28,117 bases of DNA from an uncultured Mycoplasmatota bacterium. GTDB taxonomy: Bacteria; Bacillota_I; Bacilli_A; RF39; UBA660. A program made the position numbers and the translations under genes. The notes under the pieces are model-generated. The model worked only from the letters and a program-made list of their open reading frames with translations. It did not search any database and was not told the origin of the DNA. The DNA lies in NCBI GenBank assembly GCA_946528555.1, contig CAMMYS010000014.1, positions 1-28,117 of the forward strand, read 5' to 3'. Below are positions 1 through 7,861 of this stretch, piece by piece; position 1 is the first letter of the stretch; every line of letters begins with the position of its first letter.

Positions 1-82
1 TTTATTTGTAATATAAGTATTATTTATTTAATATTTATCTAATTTATTATTTATCTATAATTAAGTATTATTGAATTATAAT

Positions 83-370
83 ATTTGGACCTGTTATTAT
101 TAGTTCATATTATTAATATTAATTTATTAATAATATGCTATCTAAATAACATTCCTTGTATAACACCAACTTATTAAATTAAGAATAGAATAACTTATCT
201 ACTAAGGACAAATGGTATATCGTTGAGAAAGAAAACTCAAAATGATAAGTGATTATGCTAAATACTGATAATATTTAGATGTGTTAATAATATTAATTTA
301 TTATTAATGATTCATAATTCTTTTCGGAAACTAGAAGCGATTGGTTTTATCAGAACTGGTTGCTTTTTTG
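83..370 (+). ncRNA. Candidate structured RNA or leader upstream of the Fic gene, ended by a terminator
   Basis: No protein gene is visible in 1-458. From about position 83 there are consecutive exact stems: a 12-bp hairpin (107-118 with 125-136), a long-range stem ACTTATC (193-199) with GATAAGT (244-250) enclosing a TTGAG/CTCAA hairpin (223-227 with 236-240), and CTAAATA/TATTTAG (258-264 with 272-278). These lead into a plus-strand terminator at 335-369. A TATAAT lies at 77-82 but no convincing -35. I do not recognise the family; signatures of common riboswitches, SRP RNA or RNase P RNA were not found. Such AT-rich DNA forms short stems by chance, so only the terminator is firm. Positions 1-82 show nothing further. 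Confidence 0.35.
335..369 (+). terminator. Rho-independent terminator with a G-U-rich stem
   Basis: AAGCGATTGGTT pairs with AACTGGTTGCTT around the loop TTATCAG, followed by a T run. Four of the pairs are G-U, so the hairpin works only as plus-strand RNA. It lies 89 bases before the Fic start and therefore ends an upstream transcript rather than that gene. Confidence 0.7.
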
Positions 371-432
371 TTGGCCTAATAATATACATACACACAAACA
401 ATTAATAATATGTATATTTTTTAATAATTTTA

Positions 433-441
433 TGTTATAAT
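433..441 (+). promoter_or_regulatory. Extended -10 promoter of the Fic gene
   Basis: TGT-TATAAT is an extended -10 with no convincing -35. The expected start point falls next to the GGAGG ribosome binding site at about 448-453, so the leader would be only a few bases long. Confidence 0.5.
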
Positions 442-458
442 TATAATGGAGGTAGGAT

Positions 459-1532
459 ATGGAACCATATAAAGCTAAAAAGTTACCAATTGAATATACT
501 CAAAATAGAGAATTAATTAATCTCTTAGCAGAGGCAGAAGAAACATATGGAGAATATAAAGGTTATTTAAAAAATATGAGTTATGAATATTCTTCATTCC
601 TTGAATGTGCTTTTGTTAGTGATTTATATTATTCATTTAAAATTGATGGAGCAAAAATAGAAAAGGAATTTATGTTTCATACTCCATATATGATTAAGAA
701 TAATGATTATATAGAATTTAATAATATGAAAAAAGCACTTTTAATAGGCGTTAGTGATTCAATGAACAGTATTACTGTTGATACATTTCATAAGATTAAT
801 AAAACATTATTTCTTAATTGTAAAAAGAATAATTTAACTAAAGGTAGTGGAAAGTTTAGAAAAAGTCAAAATTATATTTTAAAGCCTGGTATAGCAGGAT
901 CTAGTGTATCATTTATACCACCTGTATATACTGAAATTACTCCTTTAATGAATAATTTGATTGAGTATATTAATAATAAAGAAGAACATCCTATTATTTC
1001 ATCTACAATTACACATTACCAATATGAAAAAATACATCCATATATATCAGGAAATGGTAAAATAGGAAGACTTATATTTCCAATCCAAATAGCATCTAGT
1101 AAGAAAGAACCTCCAATTTTATTTATATCAGAAGTATTAGATAAATTTAAAAATACATATTTTACTTTATTAAGTGGGGAAGTTGAAGATGATATAAATA
1201 AATTTATTAAATTTATACTTCAGTCTATAATTGAACAATGTAATTTAAATATTAAAAAGATTAAAAAGTTAAATAAAATATATAATAAGGATATAGGAGA
1301 GTTTAAACATACAATAGGAGGTACTACTATTGATAAAGTATATCCATTTATTATAAAGAAAGTTGTGTTTACTACTAATGATATAGTTAGTGAATGTAAA
1401 TTACATATCAATTCAGTTAATAAAGTACTAAATAAACTAGTTGATCAAGGATATTTAATAAAAGAGAAGAAAAAAGGTACAAATAGAGTAACATTCTGTT
1501 ATAAAAGTTTCTATGATGTGTTTATGAGTTAA
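459..1532 (+). CDS. Fic-domain protein with degenerate catalytic motif and C-terminal winged helix
   Basis: This is a 357-residue cytosolic protein of the Fic family, whose members usually transfer AMP from ATP to a hydroxyl side chain. The Fic loop is at residues 193-204, HPYISGNGKIGR. The family consensus is HPFx(D/E)GNGRxxR, so the catalytic His193 is kept, but the acidic Mg2+ ligand is Ser197 and the first Arg is Lys201. An N-terminal SxxIDG (59-64) matches the class II inhibitory helix, with Asp in place of Glu. Residues about 290-357 look like a winged helix-turn-helix. GGAGG precedes the ATG. The gene stands alone, with the typA promoter just downstream. Family assignment is firm; AMPylation activity is doubtful given the substitutions. 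It could be a regulator or a remnant toxin. Confidence 0.88.
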   Translation: MEPYKAKKLPIEYTQNRELINLLAEAEETYGEYKGYLKNMSYEYSSFLECAFVSDLYYSFKIDGAKIEKEFMFHTPYMIKNNDYIEFNNMKKALLIGVSDSMNSITVDTFHKINKTLFLNCKKNNLTKGSGKFRKSQNYILKPGIAGSSVSFIPPVYTEITPLMNNLIEYINNKEEHPIISSTITHYQYEKIHPYISGNGKIGRLIFPIQIASSKKEPPILFISEVLDKFKNTYFTLLSGEVEDDINKFIKFILQSIIEQCNLNIKKIKKLNKIYNKDIGEFKHTIGGTTIDKVYPFIIKKVVFTTNDIVSECKLHINSVNKVLNKLVDQGYLIKEKKKGTNRVTFCYKSFYDVFMS

Positions 1533-1547
1533 TCATAAACTTTTTTC

Positions 1548-1576
1548 TTGAAAAATACATTAAAATAGTGTATTAT
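1548..1576 (+). promoter_or_regulatory. Sigma-A type promoter of typA
   Basis: TTGAAA at 1548-1553, a 17-base spacer and TATTAT at 1571-1576 lie just after the Fic stop codon and about 30 bases before the typA start. Confidence 0.65.
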
Positions 1577-1605
1577 TATTAACGCGTGAAAAAAAGGTGA
1601 TATAT

Positions 1606-3408
1606 ATGGAAAAAATAATAAATTTTGCAGTAGTAGCACATGTTGATGCTGGTAAAAGTACATTAGTAGACGCATTATTAAAACAAGGTGGAGTTTTCAG
1701 AGAAAATGAAACTGTTGTTGATTGTGTAATGGATAGTGGTGATCTAGAGCGTGAAAGAGGTATCACTATTACTGCTAAAAACTGTGCAATTAGATATAAG
1801 GGGTATAAAATGAATATTGTTGATACTCCTGGACATGCAGATTTTTCTTCAGAGATTGAAAGAATTATTAAGACAGTTGATACTGTTGTTCTTTTAGTTG
1901 ACTCAGCTGAAGGACCTATGCCACAAACAAGATTTGTATTAAAAGAAGCATTAAAAAATGGTTTAAAACCAATTCTATTTATAAATAAAATAGATAAAAA
2001 AGATGCTCGTGCTGAAGAAGTAGTTAATATGACTTTTGATTTATTTTGTGAATTAGGTGCTGATAATGAACAATTAGATTTTAAGATTATTTATGGTATT
2101 GCTAAAGAAGGAATAGCCAAGTATGAAGAAAATGATACTAATGATAATATATTCCCTTTATTAGATACAATTATTGAAACAACAAAACCATTTGAAGGTA
2201 ATGAAAATGATCCATTACAATTTCAAATTTCATCATTAGATTATGATGATTATATTGGAAGATTAGGTATTGGTAGAATTAATAGAGGAAAGATTAGTAC
2301 TGGTCAGATGGTAGCAATCTCTAAGAATGATGGTTCTCTTACAAAAGAAAGAATTACTAAGATGTTTGTAAATGAAGGTATTAAGAAAAAAGAAGTACAA
2401 ACAGCTTATTATGGAGATATAGTTACAATAGCAGGATGTCCTGAAATTTCAATAGGAGATACAATTTGCGATGTTAATAAAATTGAACCATTACCTAGCA
2501 TAGAAATTGAAAAACCAACTCTATCAATGAACTTTTTAGTTAATTCAAGTCCATTTGCTGGTAAATCAGGTAAATTTGTTACATCTAGACATATTAGAGA
2601 TAGATTACATGCTGAGTTAGAAAGAAATGTTGGTTTAGAAGTTGAAGAATTACCTACAGGCGATGGATTCAAAGTATCTGGACGTGGAGAACTTCACTTA
2701 TCAATATTAATTGAAAATATGAGAAGAGAAGGATATGAGCTTAGCATTTCAAAACCAGAAGTTATTTTTAAAGAAATAGATGGTAGTAAATATGAGCCAT
2801 ATGAAAAGGTAATAATAAATGTACCAAATGAGTATTCTGGAACAATCATTAATGATTTAAGTGAAAGAAAAGGTACTATGGAATTAATGGAACCAGCTGA
2901 AGAAAATTATGTTAGATTAGAATTTTCAGTTCCTACAAGAGGATTATTAGGATATAGAAGCAGTTTTATTACAAATACTAAAGGTGAAGGAATTATGGTT
3001 AGAAGTTTTGATACTTATAAACCATATGCTGGAGAAATTAGCGGAAGAAAAAATGGTGCTCTTGTGTCAGTTGAAACAGGTCAAACATATGGATATGCAT
3101 TATATAATTTATTAGATAGAGGTACTATGATAGTTGAACCTGCTACCGAAGTATATGAAGGTATGATTGTTGGTATCCATAATAAAGAAATAGATTTGAA
3201 TGTTAATCCATGTAAGAATAAAGAATTTTCAAATACAAGAAGTAAAAGTAGTGATGAAGCAATTACTCTTCCAAAGGCAAAAACATTTACTTTAGAAGAA
3301 GCATTAGAATTTATTGAAAGTGATGAGTTAGTTGAAGTAACTCCTGATGCTATTAGATTAAGAAAGAAAATTTTAGATCAAAAAGAAAGATTTAGAAGTA
3401 ATAGATAA
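1606..3408 (+). CDS. typA: Ribosome-associated translational GTPase TypA/BipA
   Basis: TypA/BipA is an EF-G-like GTPase that binds the ribosome and supports ribosome assembly and growth under stress or cold. The 600-residue length is normal. The G domain shows the P-loop AHVDAGKST (11-19), RERGITI in switch I, DTPGHADF (G3) and NKID (G4). EF-G-like beta-barrel and alpha/beta domains and the BipA-specific C-terminal domain follow. A GTG nine bases upstream is in frame, but it forms part of the AAGGTGAT ribosome binding site, so the ATG at 1606 is chosen. The gene is monocistronic, with its own promoter and a shared terminator immediately after it. Confidence 0.96.
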   Translation: MEKIINFAVVAHVDAGKSTLVDALLKQGGVFRENETVVDCVMDSGDLERERGITITAKNCAIRYKGYKMNIVDTPGHADFSSEIERIIKTVDTVVLLVDSAEGPMPQTRFVLKEALKNGLKPILFINKIDKKDARAEEVVNMTFDLFCELGADNEQLDFKIIYGIAKEGIAKYEENDTNDNIFPLLDTIIETTKPFEGNENDPLQFQISSLDYDDYIGRLGIGRINRGKISTGQMVAISKNDGSLTKERITKMFVNEGIKKKEVQTAYYGDIVTIAGCPEISIGDTICDVNKIEPLPSIEIEKPTLSMNFLVNSSPFAGKSGKFVTSRHIRDRLHAELERNVGLEVEELPTGDGFKVSGRGELHLSILIENMRREGYELSISKPEVIFKEIDGSKYEPYEKVIINVPNEYSGTIINDLSERKGTMELMEPAEENYVRLEFSVPTRGLLGYRSSFITNTKGEGIMVRSFDTYKPYAGEISGRKNGALVSVETGQTYGYALYNLLDRGTMIVEPATEVYEGMIVGIHNKEIDLNVNPCKNKEFSNTRSKSSDEAITLPKAKTFTLEEALEFIESDELVEVTPDAIRLRKKILDQKERFRSNR

Positions 3409-3410
3409 TA

Positions 3411-3440
3411 AAAAAAGAGTTTTAATTAAAACTCTTTTTT
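3411..3440. terminator. Bidirectional terminator between convergent typA and oapA-like genes
   Basis: This is a perfect 30-base palindrome made of AAAAAAGAGTTTTAA followed by its reverse complement. It can end transcription from both sides. On the minus strand its 5' arm encodes the last residues and stop of the small membrane protein gene, so the two transcription units are packed tightly. Confidence 0.8.
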
Positions 3441-3950
3441 AAATTTACTTAATATTTTAGCAACGATAAATACTATTTCATCACTATTTTTAGTTGCATA
3501 TTTTTTACCAATTGCTTTTCCACCGACTGTTAGAGATGAAATAAGAGAACTAATTAGTAAAGCAACTATAATTACATTAATATTTAGTAATTTAGATAAA
3601 TGTATGGCTATTATTGCACCCATAGAACCACTTACGATACCACAAATATCACCAATTACATCATTACATATACTTGCTATTCTTGGTGAATTTTTAATTA
3701 ACCATACACCTTGTTTTGAACCTTTTATTTTTTTAGCACTTTTAGCATGAAAAGTAGCCTCTTCTGCAGTTAATACAGCTGTTCCAATTATATCAAATAA
3801 AACTCCAATTCCTACAAATAAAAGATTAATAATTGTTAAAATAATAATACTATTGCATTTATCTACAATGACATTTGATATACTACTAAAAATTATAGCT
3901 ATAAAAAAAGTCATTAAAAATGCTTTAATGATCCAATTATCTTTTGACAT
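3426..3950 (-). CDS. oapA: Small DUF21-like membrane protein, probable OLE RNA-associated protein OapA
   Basis: This is a 174-residue protein with four likely membrane helices (about residues 7-28, 34-56, 96-117 and 121-142). The centre resembles the DUF21 membrane domain of CNNM/CorC/MpfA-type Mg2+ proteins: an acidic-aromatic stretch TAEEATF (61-67), a basic loop with NSPR (87-90), then NDVIGDICG (96-104). The cytosolic CBS domains of MpfA-like proteins are absent. In Bacillus halodurans OapA is a four-helix protein of similar size that binds OLE RNA at the membrane and affects Mg2+ stress responses. The gene for it lies directly downstream of the OLE RNA gene, as here. AAGGGAG (3959-3965) precedes the ATG. 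Membrane location is sure; the OapA assignment rests on recalled family features plus context. A stand-alone DUF21 protein is the alternative. Confidence 0.7.
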   Translation of the reverse strand: MSKDNWIIKAFLMTFFIAIIFSSISNVIVDKCNSIIILTIINLLFVGIGVLFDIIGTAVLTAEEATFHAKSAKKIKGSKQGVWLIKNSPRIASICNDVIGDICGIVSGSMGAIIAIHLSKLLNINVIIVALLISSLISSLTVGGKAIGKKYATKNSDEIVFIVAKILSKFKKEF

Positions 3951-3984
3951 TTTAATAACTCCCTTGAAAAAAATAGTATGGAAT

Positions 3985-4430
3985 ATTATAAATTAATTTT
4001 ACGGCTTTGGTCGAGTTGAATTTCTCTAGTATCTACTCTTGGTTACCCGGAAGCGATTTCTCTTTAAAGATACTAACCATATGTTACCGCGTATGATCAC
4101 TCGATCACCACTTAGTCCGCACTTCAATCTTTATAATAAAGACACACTAGAGGTTTTCCCAAACAAACGCAAACTACTTTTATTCGCTTTTGCAAATTAT
4201 TTTTCAATTACTATCCCAATAATTCACTCACGACATGTACGTTCATATCCTCTGGAATGAAAAAAGGAAGCCGATATATGCCATTACATCTTTTCCTCAT
4301 TTCTTAAATTATATATCTACCCCAATCTGGGCGAATGAAGCAAAATATATAAAGTACCTATTTGTACAATTAATGGATTTTTAGCCCCATCTTCTAGTAG
4401 TATGTTTGACTAGCATAGTGCTCCACACAC
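3985..4430 (-). ncRNA. Large structured non-coding RNA, probable OLE-type RNA
   Basis: The roughly 440 bases between argS and the oapA-like gene contain no credible protein but have higher GC and many stems. The strongest sigma-A promoter in the window starts it at about 4430, reading GTGTGTGGAGC. Stems in plus coordinates are: 4028-4034 with 4068-4074, 4024-4030 with 4146-4152, hairpin 4094-4107, hairpin 4128-4142, 4169-4173 with 4189-4193, and 4295-4301 with 4334-4340. The last stem needs a U-G pair that exists only in the minus-strand RNA. No U-run terminator separates it from oapA, so cotranscription and processing are likely. tmRNA, RNase P and SRP signatures are absent. A long ornate RNA directly upstream of an OapA-like protein is the known OLE layout. 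Known OLE RNAs are about 600 nt, so this one is short. The 3' end is approximate. Confidence 0.62.
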
Positions 4431-4436
4431 AATATA

Positions 4437-4465
4437 ATTATAGCATATTTAGTGTAAAATGTCAA
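4437..4465 (-). promoter_or_regulatory. Perfect consensus sigma-A promoter of the OLE-like RNA
   Basis: Read on the minus strand it is TTGACA (4460-4465), a 17-base spacer and TATAAT (4437-4442). It is the only promoter in the window with both hexamers exact and the ideal spacing, which suggests abundant expression of the RNA. It is divergent from the argS promoter. Confidence 0.85.
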
Positions 4466-4530
4466 AAAACAGCAAAAATATATATAAAAATATAATATTA
4501 TGTTTAAAAAATATTGATTTTTTTAAGTTA

Positions 4531-4558
4531 TTGAAAAAAATATTCTTTGTGCTATAAT
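4531..4558 (+). promoter_or_regulatory. Promoter of argS
   Basis: TTGAAA (4531-4536), a 16-base spacer and TATAAT (4553-4558). The leader is about 25 bases, too short for a T-box. Confidence 0.65.
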
Positions 4559-4588
4559 CTAATCATGTAAAGGGAAGAAGGTTTTAAT

Positions 4589-6313
4589 ATGAGTTATATT
4601 AAAGATACAGAAAAGTATTTAAAAGATGTTTTTAAAGAGTGTGGTTATGAAATTGATAGAGTTGTTTTAGAACCTTCTCAAAGACGTGATTTGGGTGAAT
4701 TTCAAATTAATAGTGCTATGCAATTAGCTAAGACTTATTCAAAGAATCCAAGGGAAATAGCACAAAATATAGTTGATCATTTAGATAATAGATTTACAGA
4801 TGTAAGTATAGCAGGTCCTGGATTCATTAATGTAAAAGTAAATGACGAAGTACTTGTAAAGTTAATGAATGAATCAATCAATGATTTTAATAAATTATAT
4901 GATAAAGATGAAAATAGTAAGAAGATTATTATTGATTATGGTGGTGCTAATGCTGCTAAAGCTTTACATGTTGGACATATGAGAAGTCCAAATATTGGTG
5001 AAGGTATTAAAAGATTGGCTAAGCTATTTGGAAATGAAGTAATTGGTGATGTACATTTAGGAGATCTTGGTAGACAATCTGGTATGTTAATTTCAGAAAT
5101 AAAGAAAAGAAAACCAGAATTATGCTATTTTGATGAAAACTATAAAGGAAAATATCCTAAATTAGAAATAACCGAAGAAGAATTAGCTGAATACTATCCT
5201 GCTGCTAATAAAGCTGCTAGTGAAGATGAAGCTAGAATGGAAGAAGTAAGACATTATACAGCACTTGTTGATAATCAAGTTGAACCATATTTTTCAATGT
5301 GGAAAGATATTGTAGAAGTATCTTCAAATAGTATTAAAAAAACATATGATTTTCTAAACTGTGATTTTGATTTATGGGAAGGAGAACTTAGTTCTCTAAA
5401 ATATATAGATGATACATTAAAAGTATTAGAGCCTTTCATGTATGAATCACAAGGTGCTAAAGTTATAGATGTTAAAAAAGATGATGATAAGATTGAAGTA
5501 CCACCATTAATTGTTATTAAAAATGATGGTGCATCAATATATGCAACACGTGATTTAGCAACAATCTATAATAGAATACAAAAATATAATCCTGATGAAA
5601 TATGGTATATAGTTGATGATAGACAAAGTTTATACTTTGAACAAGTATTTAGAGCATCTTATAAATCTAAATTAGTAAGTGAAAAAACTAATTTAGCACA
5701 CTTCTCATTCGGAACAGTAAATGGTAAAGATGGAAAACCATTTAAAACAAGAGATGGTGGATTATTAAGCTTAAATAATCTAATTGATATGATTAGAAAT
5801 GAAATATCTAAAAAAATGGATAATTATGAAGGTTCAGATAAAGAAGAAACACTAGATATTTTATCAAGCGCTGCTTTAAAATATGCAGATCTATTACCAT
5901 TTAGAACAACTGATTATATATTTGATGTTGAAAAATTCTCTTCATTTGAAGGAAAAACAGGTCCTTACATTTTATATACAATGGTTAGAATTAATTCTAT
6001 ATTAAATAAAGTAGATAAAAAAGATTATAAAATACACAGTATATGTAATGAAACGCAAAGAAATATATTTATTAAGTTATTAGAATTATCTAAAGTATTA
6101 GAAAAATCTTATAATGATAAATCTTTAAGTTATATATGCGAATATTTATTTGAAATATGTAGTTTATTTAATAAATTCTATGGAGAATGTAATATATTAA
6201 ATGAAAATGATGAAAATAAGAAAGAAACTTATTTAGCATTATTACAATTAATATATAATACATGTTCAAAATTGTTAGAAATCTTAGCAATTAAGATTCC
6301 AAATAAAATGTAG
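4589..6313 (+). CDS. argS: Arginyl-tRNA synthetase
   Basis: This class I aminoacyl-tRNA synthetase charges tRNA-Arg in the cytosol. The 574-residue length is typical. The N-terminal additional domain has DLGEFQINSAMQLAK (34-48). The catalytic Rossmann domain has GGANAAKALHVGHMRS, in which HVGH (127-130) is the HIGH motif. ATRDLAT and FGTVNGKDGKPFKTRDGG come later in place of a strict KMSKS, as is usual in ArgRS. The C-terminal all-helical DALR anticodon-binding domain ends the protein. An AGAAGG ribosome binding site precedes the ATG. The DUF975 gene follows after 14 bases and is probably cotranscribed. Confidence 0.97.
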   Translation: MSYIKDTEKYLKDVFKECGYEIDRVVLEPSQRRDLGEFQINSAMQLAKTYSKNPREIAQNIVDHLDNRFTDVSIAGPGFINVKVNDEVLVKLMNESINDFNKLYDKDENSKKIIIDYGGANAAKALHVGHMRSPNIGEGIKRLAKLFGNEVIGDVHLGDLGRQSGMLISEIKKRKPELCYFDENYKGKYPKLEITEEELAEYYPAANKAASEDEARMEEVRHYTALVDNQVEPYFSMWKDIVEVSSNSIKKTYDFLNCDFDLWEGELSSLKYIDDTLKVLEPFMYESQGAKVIDVKKDDDKIEVPPLIVIKNDGASIYATRDLATIYNRIQKYNPDEIWYIVDDRQSLYFEQVFRASYKSKLVSEKTNLAHFSFGTVNGKDGKPFKTRDGGLLSLNNLIDMIRNEISKKMDNYEGSDKEETLDILSSAALKYADLLPFRTTDYIFDVEKFSSFEGKTGPYILYTMVRINSILNKVDKKDYKIHSICNETQRNIFIKLLELSKVLEKSYNDKSLSYICEYLFEICSLFNKFYGECNILNENDENKKETYLALLQLIYNTCSKLLEILAIKIPNKM

Positions 6314-6327
6314 AAAGGAGGATAATC

Positions 6328-6963
6328 ATGAACAGAGTTGAAATTAAAAAAAGAGCTAAAGAATTTGCTTTTAATAATAAATGGAATATTTGGAAAGCAA
6401 TACTACTTTATTTTGGAATAGTGTTTGTTGTTGGTTTTGCACTTGGAATTATAGTTGCAATACTAAATCTACCAGAATCATTAGTAGGAATATTAGAAGC
6501 AGTAGTTTCATTAGGTTGTACTCCATTAGTAGTTGGACTTGCTTCTTATTGCATTAAACTTGTTAATGGAAAGAAAGTAGATGTACTAGAAGAATTAATT
6601 TCAAGATATAAAGATGGCTCTTATATGAACGTTATCTTAGTTATGTTCTTAGGTGGATTATTTATATCATTATGGTCATTATTATTTGTAATTCCAGGAA
6701 TTATTTGTGCTATAGCTTACTCTATGACAGCATTCATTTTAGCTGGACAAAAACCAGAAGAAGTTGGAACTAATCATGCTTATAAATTAAGTAAAGAAAT
6801 GATGAATGGTCATAAGTGGGAATATTTTGTATTCCAATTAAGTTTCATCTTATGGATTTTAGGTACTGAAGTAACATTTGGAATTTTAGGTATTTGGGCA
6901 GTTCCATATATGACAACAGCAAATGTTATGTGGTATGAAGAATTAAAGAAAATATCAAAGTAA
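6328..6963 (+). CDS. DUF975 family integral membrane protein
   Basis: This 211-residue polytopic membrane protein has about five or six hydrophobic segments. It has the usual DUF975 features: a cytosolic N-terminus (VEIKKRAKEFA), a helix with SLLFVIPGIICAIAYSM, then the amphipathic stretch with NHAYKLSKEMMNGHKWEYFVF, and a closing FGILGIWAVPYMTTANVMWYEEL. The function of the family is unknown; it occurs widely in Bacillota. A strong AAGGAGG precedes the ATG, and the gene follows argS closely, probably as the second gene of that transcript. A terminator hairpin overlaps its last codons. Confidence 0.85.
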   Translation: MNRVEIKKRAKEFAFNNKWNIWKAILLYFGIVFVVGFALGIIVAILNLPESLVGILEAVVSLGCTPLVVGLASYCIKLVNGKKVDVLEELISRYKDGSYMNVILVMFLGGLFISLWSLLFVIPGIICAIAYSMTAFILAGQKPEEVGTNHAYKLSKEMMNGHKWEYFVFQLSFILWILGTEVTFGILGIWAVPYMTTANVMWYEELKKISK

Positions 6964-6978
6964 TTTGATATTTTTTTT
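6951..6978 (+). terminator. Terminator after argS and the DUF975 gene
   Basis: AATATCAAA (6951-6959) pairs with TTTGATATT (6964-6972) around loop GTAA, followed by a T run. The 5' arm lies in the end of the coding region. Confidence 0.75.
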
Positions 6979-6989
6979 ATAAAAAATTG

Positions 6990-7018
6990 TTGTTTTAAAG
7001 TGTTTTGTATGCTATAAT
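6990..7018 (+). promoter_or_regulatory. Promoter of the rpsF-ssb-rpsR operon
   Basis: TTGTTT (6990-6995), a 17-base spacer and TATAAT (7013-7018), just after the upstream terminator. Confidence 0.65.
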
Positions 7019-7036
7019 ACCTTCGAACGAAAGTTC

Positions 7037-7065
7037 CTTGCTTCATTTTCATGTGAAGCCGTAAG
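7037..7065 (+). promoter_or_regulatory. S6:S18 leader motif (autoregulatory protein-binding hairpin)
   Basis: CTTG-CTTCA (7037-7045) pairs with TGAAG (7054-7058) and TAAG (7062-7065), leaving CCG (7059-7061) bulged on the 3' side. A CCG-bulged hairpin upstream of rpsF is the described binding site for the S6:S18 complex, which mimics its 16S rRNA site and represses the operon. The motif ends just before the AAGGAGG of rpsF, so binding would cover the ribosome binding site area. Confidence 0.72.
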
Positions 7066-7084
7066 ACCAAAAGGAGGTGTAATA

Positions 7085-7372
7085 ATGAATAAATATGAAA
7101 TAATGTTTATCGTTAGAGCAGATATCGATGAAGAGACTCAAAAGAATACAGTTAAGACATTTGAAAAAGTTCTTACTGATATGAAATCTAAAGTTTTAGA
7201 AAACAAAGATATGGGTCAAAAGAAATTAGCTTATCCTATTAACAAACAAGTAAGAGGAAACTATTACTTATTTAATGTAGAAGCTACTGCTGAAGCAGTA
7301 AAAGAATTTGATCGTAAAGCTAAAATTGATGAAAACATATTAAGACATATCGTTGTTAGAGAAGAGGAGTAA
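7085..7372 (+). CDS. rpsF: 30S ribosomal protein S6
   Basis: S6 binds the central domain of 16S rRNA together with S18. The 95-residue length is normal. The typical start MNKYEIMFIVRADIDEE is present, followed by GQKKLAYPINKQVRGNYY and the closing ILRHIVVREEE. AAGGAGG precedes the ATG. It is the first gene of the conserved rpsF-ssb-rpsR operon, with ssb starting four bases after its stop, and is likely controlled by the S6:S18 hairpin in its leader. Confidence 0.97.
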   Translation: MNKYEIMFIVRADIDEETQKNTVKTFEKVLTDMKSKVLENKDMGQKKLAYPINKQVRGNYYLFNVEATAEAVKEFDRKAKIDENILRHIVVREEE

Positions 7373-7376
7373 TAAT

Positions 7377-7850
7377 ATGAATAAAATAATTTTAGTAGGA
7401 AGACTTACAAAGGATCCTGAGATTAGAAGTACTAGTGCTGGAATCACAACTGCTAATTTTACAGTAGCTGTTAATAGAAGATATAAAAATAGAGAAGGCG
7501 GATATGATGCTGACTTCTTACCATGTGTAGCTTTCAGAACAACTGCTGATTTTGTTGGTAAGTTTTTTAAGAAAGGTAGTCTAATCGGAGTTGAAGGAAG
7601 TGTTCAAACAAGAAGTTATGATGCACAAGATGGAACAAAGAGATATGTAACTGAAGTAAATGTTGAAAATGTAGAATTTGTTGGTGGAAAGAATGAATCA
7701 TCATCTTCATCAGCAAGTGATAATAGTTATGTAGATGCTCCAGCAGCAGCTCCAATTGATGAAATTCCAGAATATGATGTACCAAGTCAAGATCCTTATG
7801 AAAATTATGATAAAGAAGTATCACTAAGTGATAATGATTTACCATTTTAA
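7377..7850 (+). CDS. ssb: Single-stranded DNA-binding protein
   Basis: SSB coats single-stranded DNA in replication, repair and recombination. The 157-residue protein has an N-terminal OB fold (about 1-105; [17 protein letters not shown], later [14 protein letters not shown]), a Ser/Pro/acidic disordered linker, and the acidic tip SDNDLPF that recruits partner proteins. An in-frame TTG at 7353 would overlap rpsF. The ATG at 7377 is placed correctly after AGGAG inside the end of rpsF, so it is chosen and implies translational coupling. Confidence 0.97.
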   Translation: MNKIILVGRLTKDPEIRSTSAGITTANFTVAVNRRYKNREGGYDADFLPCVAFRTTADFVGKFFKKGSLIGVEGSVQTRSYDAQDGTKRYVTEVNVENVEFVGGKNESSSSSASDNSYVDAPAAAPIDEIPEYDVPSQDPYENYDKEVSLSDNDLPF

Positions 7851-7861
7851 GGAGGAAAATA

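Noticed and set aside
107..307. Mobile-element ends suggested by repeated AATATTAATTTATT-like sequence
   Set aside because: The repeats are short, pure A/T and lack a transposase or target duplication; they are better explained as hairpin arms or composition.
4039..4260. A 73-codon plus-strand ORF
   Set aside because: It lies antisense inside the structured RNA, has no ribosome binding site or family features, and its composition follows the RNA rather than the neighbouring proteins.
3985..4430. tmRNA, RNase P RNA or SRP RNA as the identity of the large RNA
   Set aside because: No TTCRA T-arm with encoded CCA or tag ending in ALAA, no GAGGAAAGTCC of RNase P P4, and no GGTCCGGAAGG-type SRP loop. 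A short ACGCGGTAA resembles part of RNase P but stands alone.
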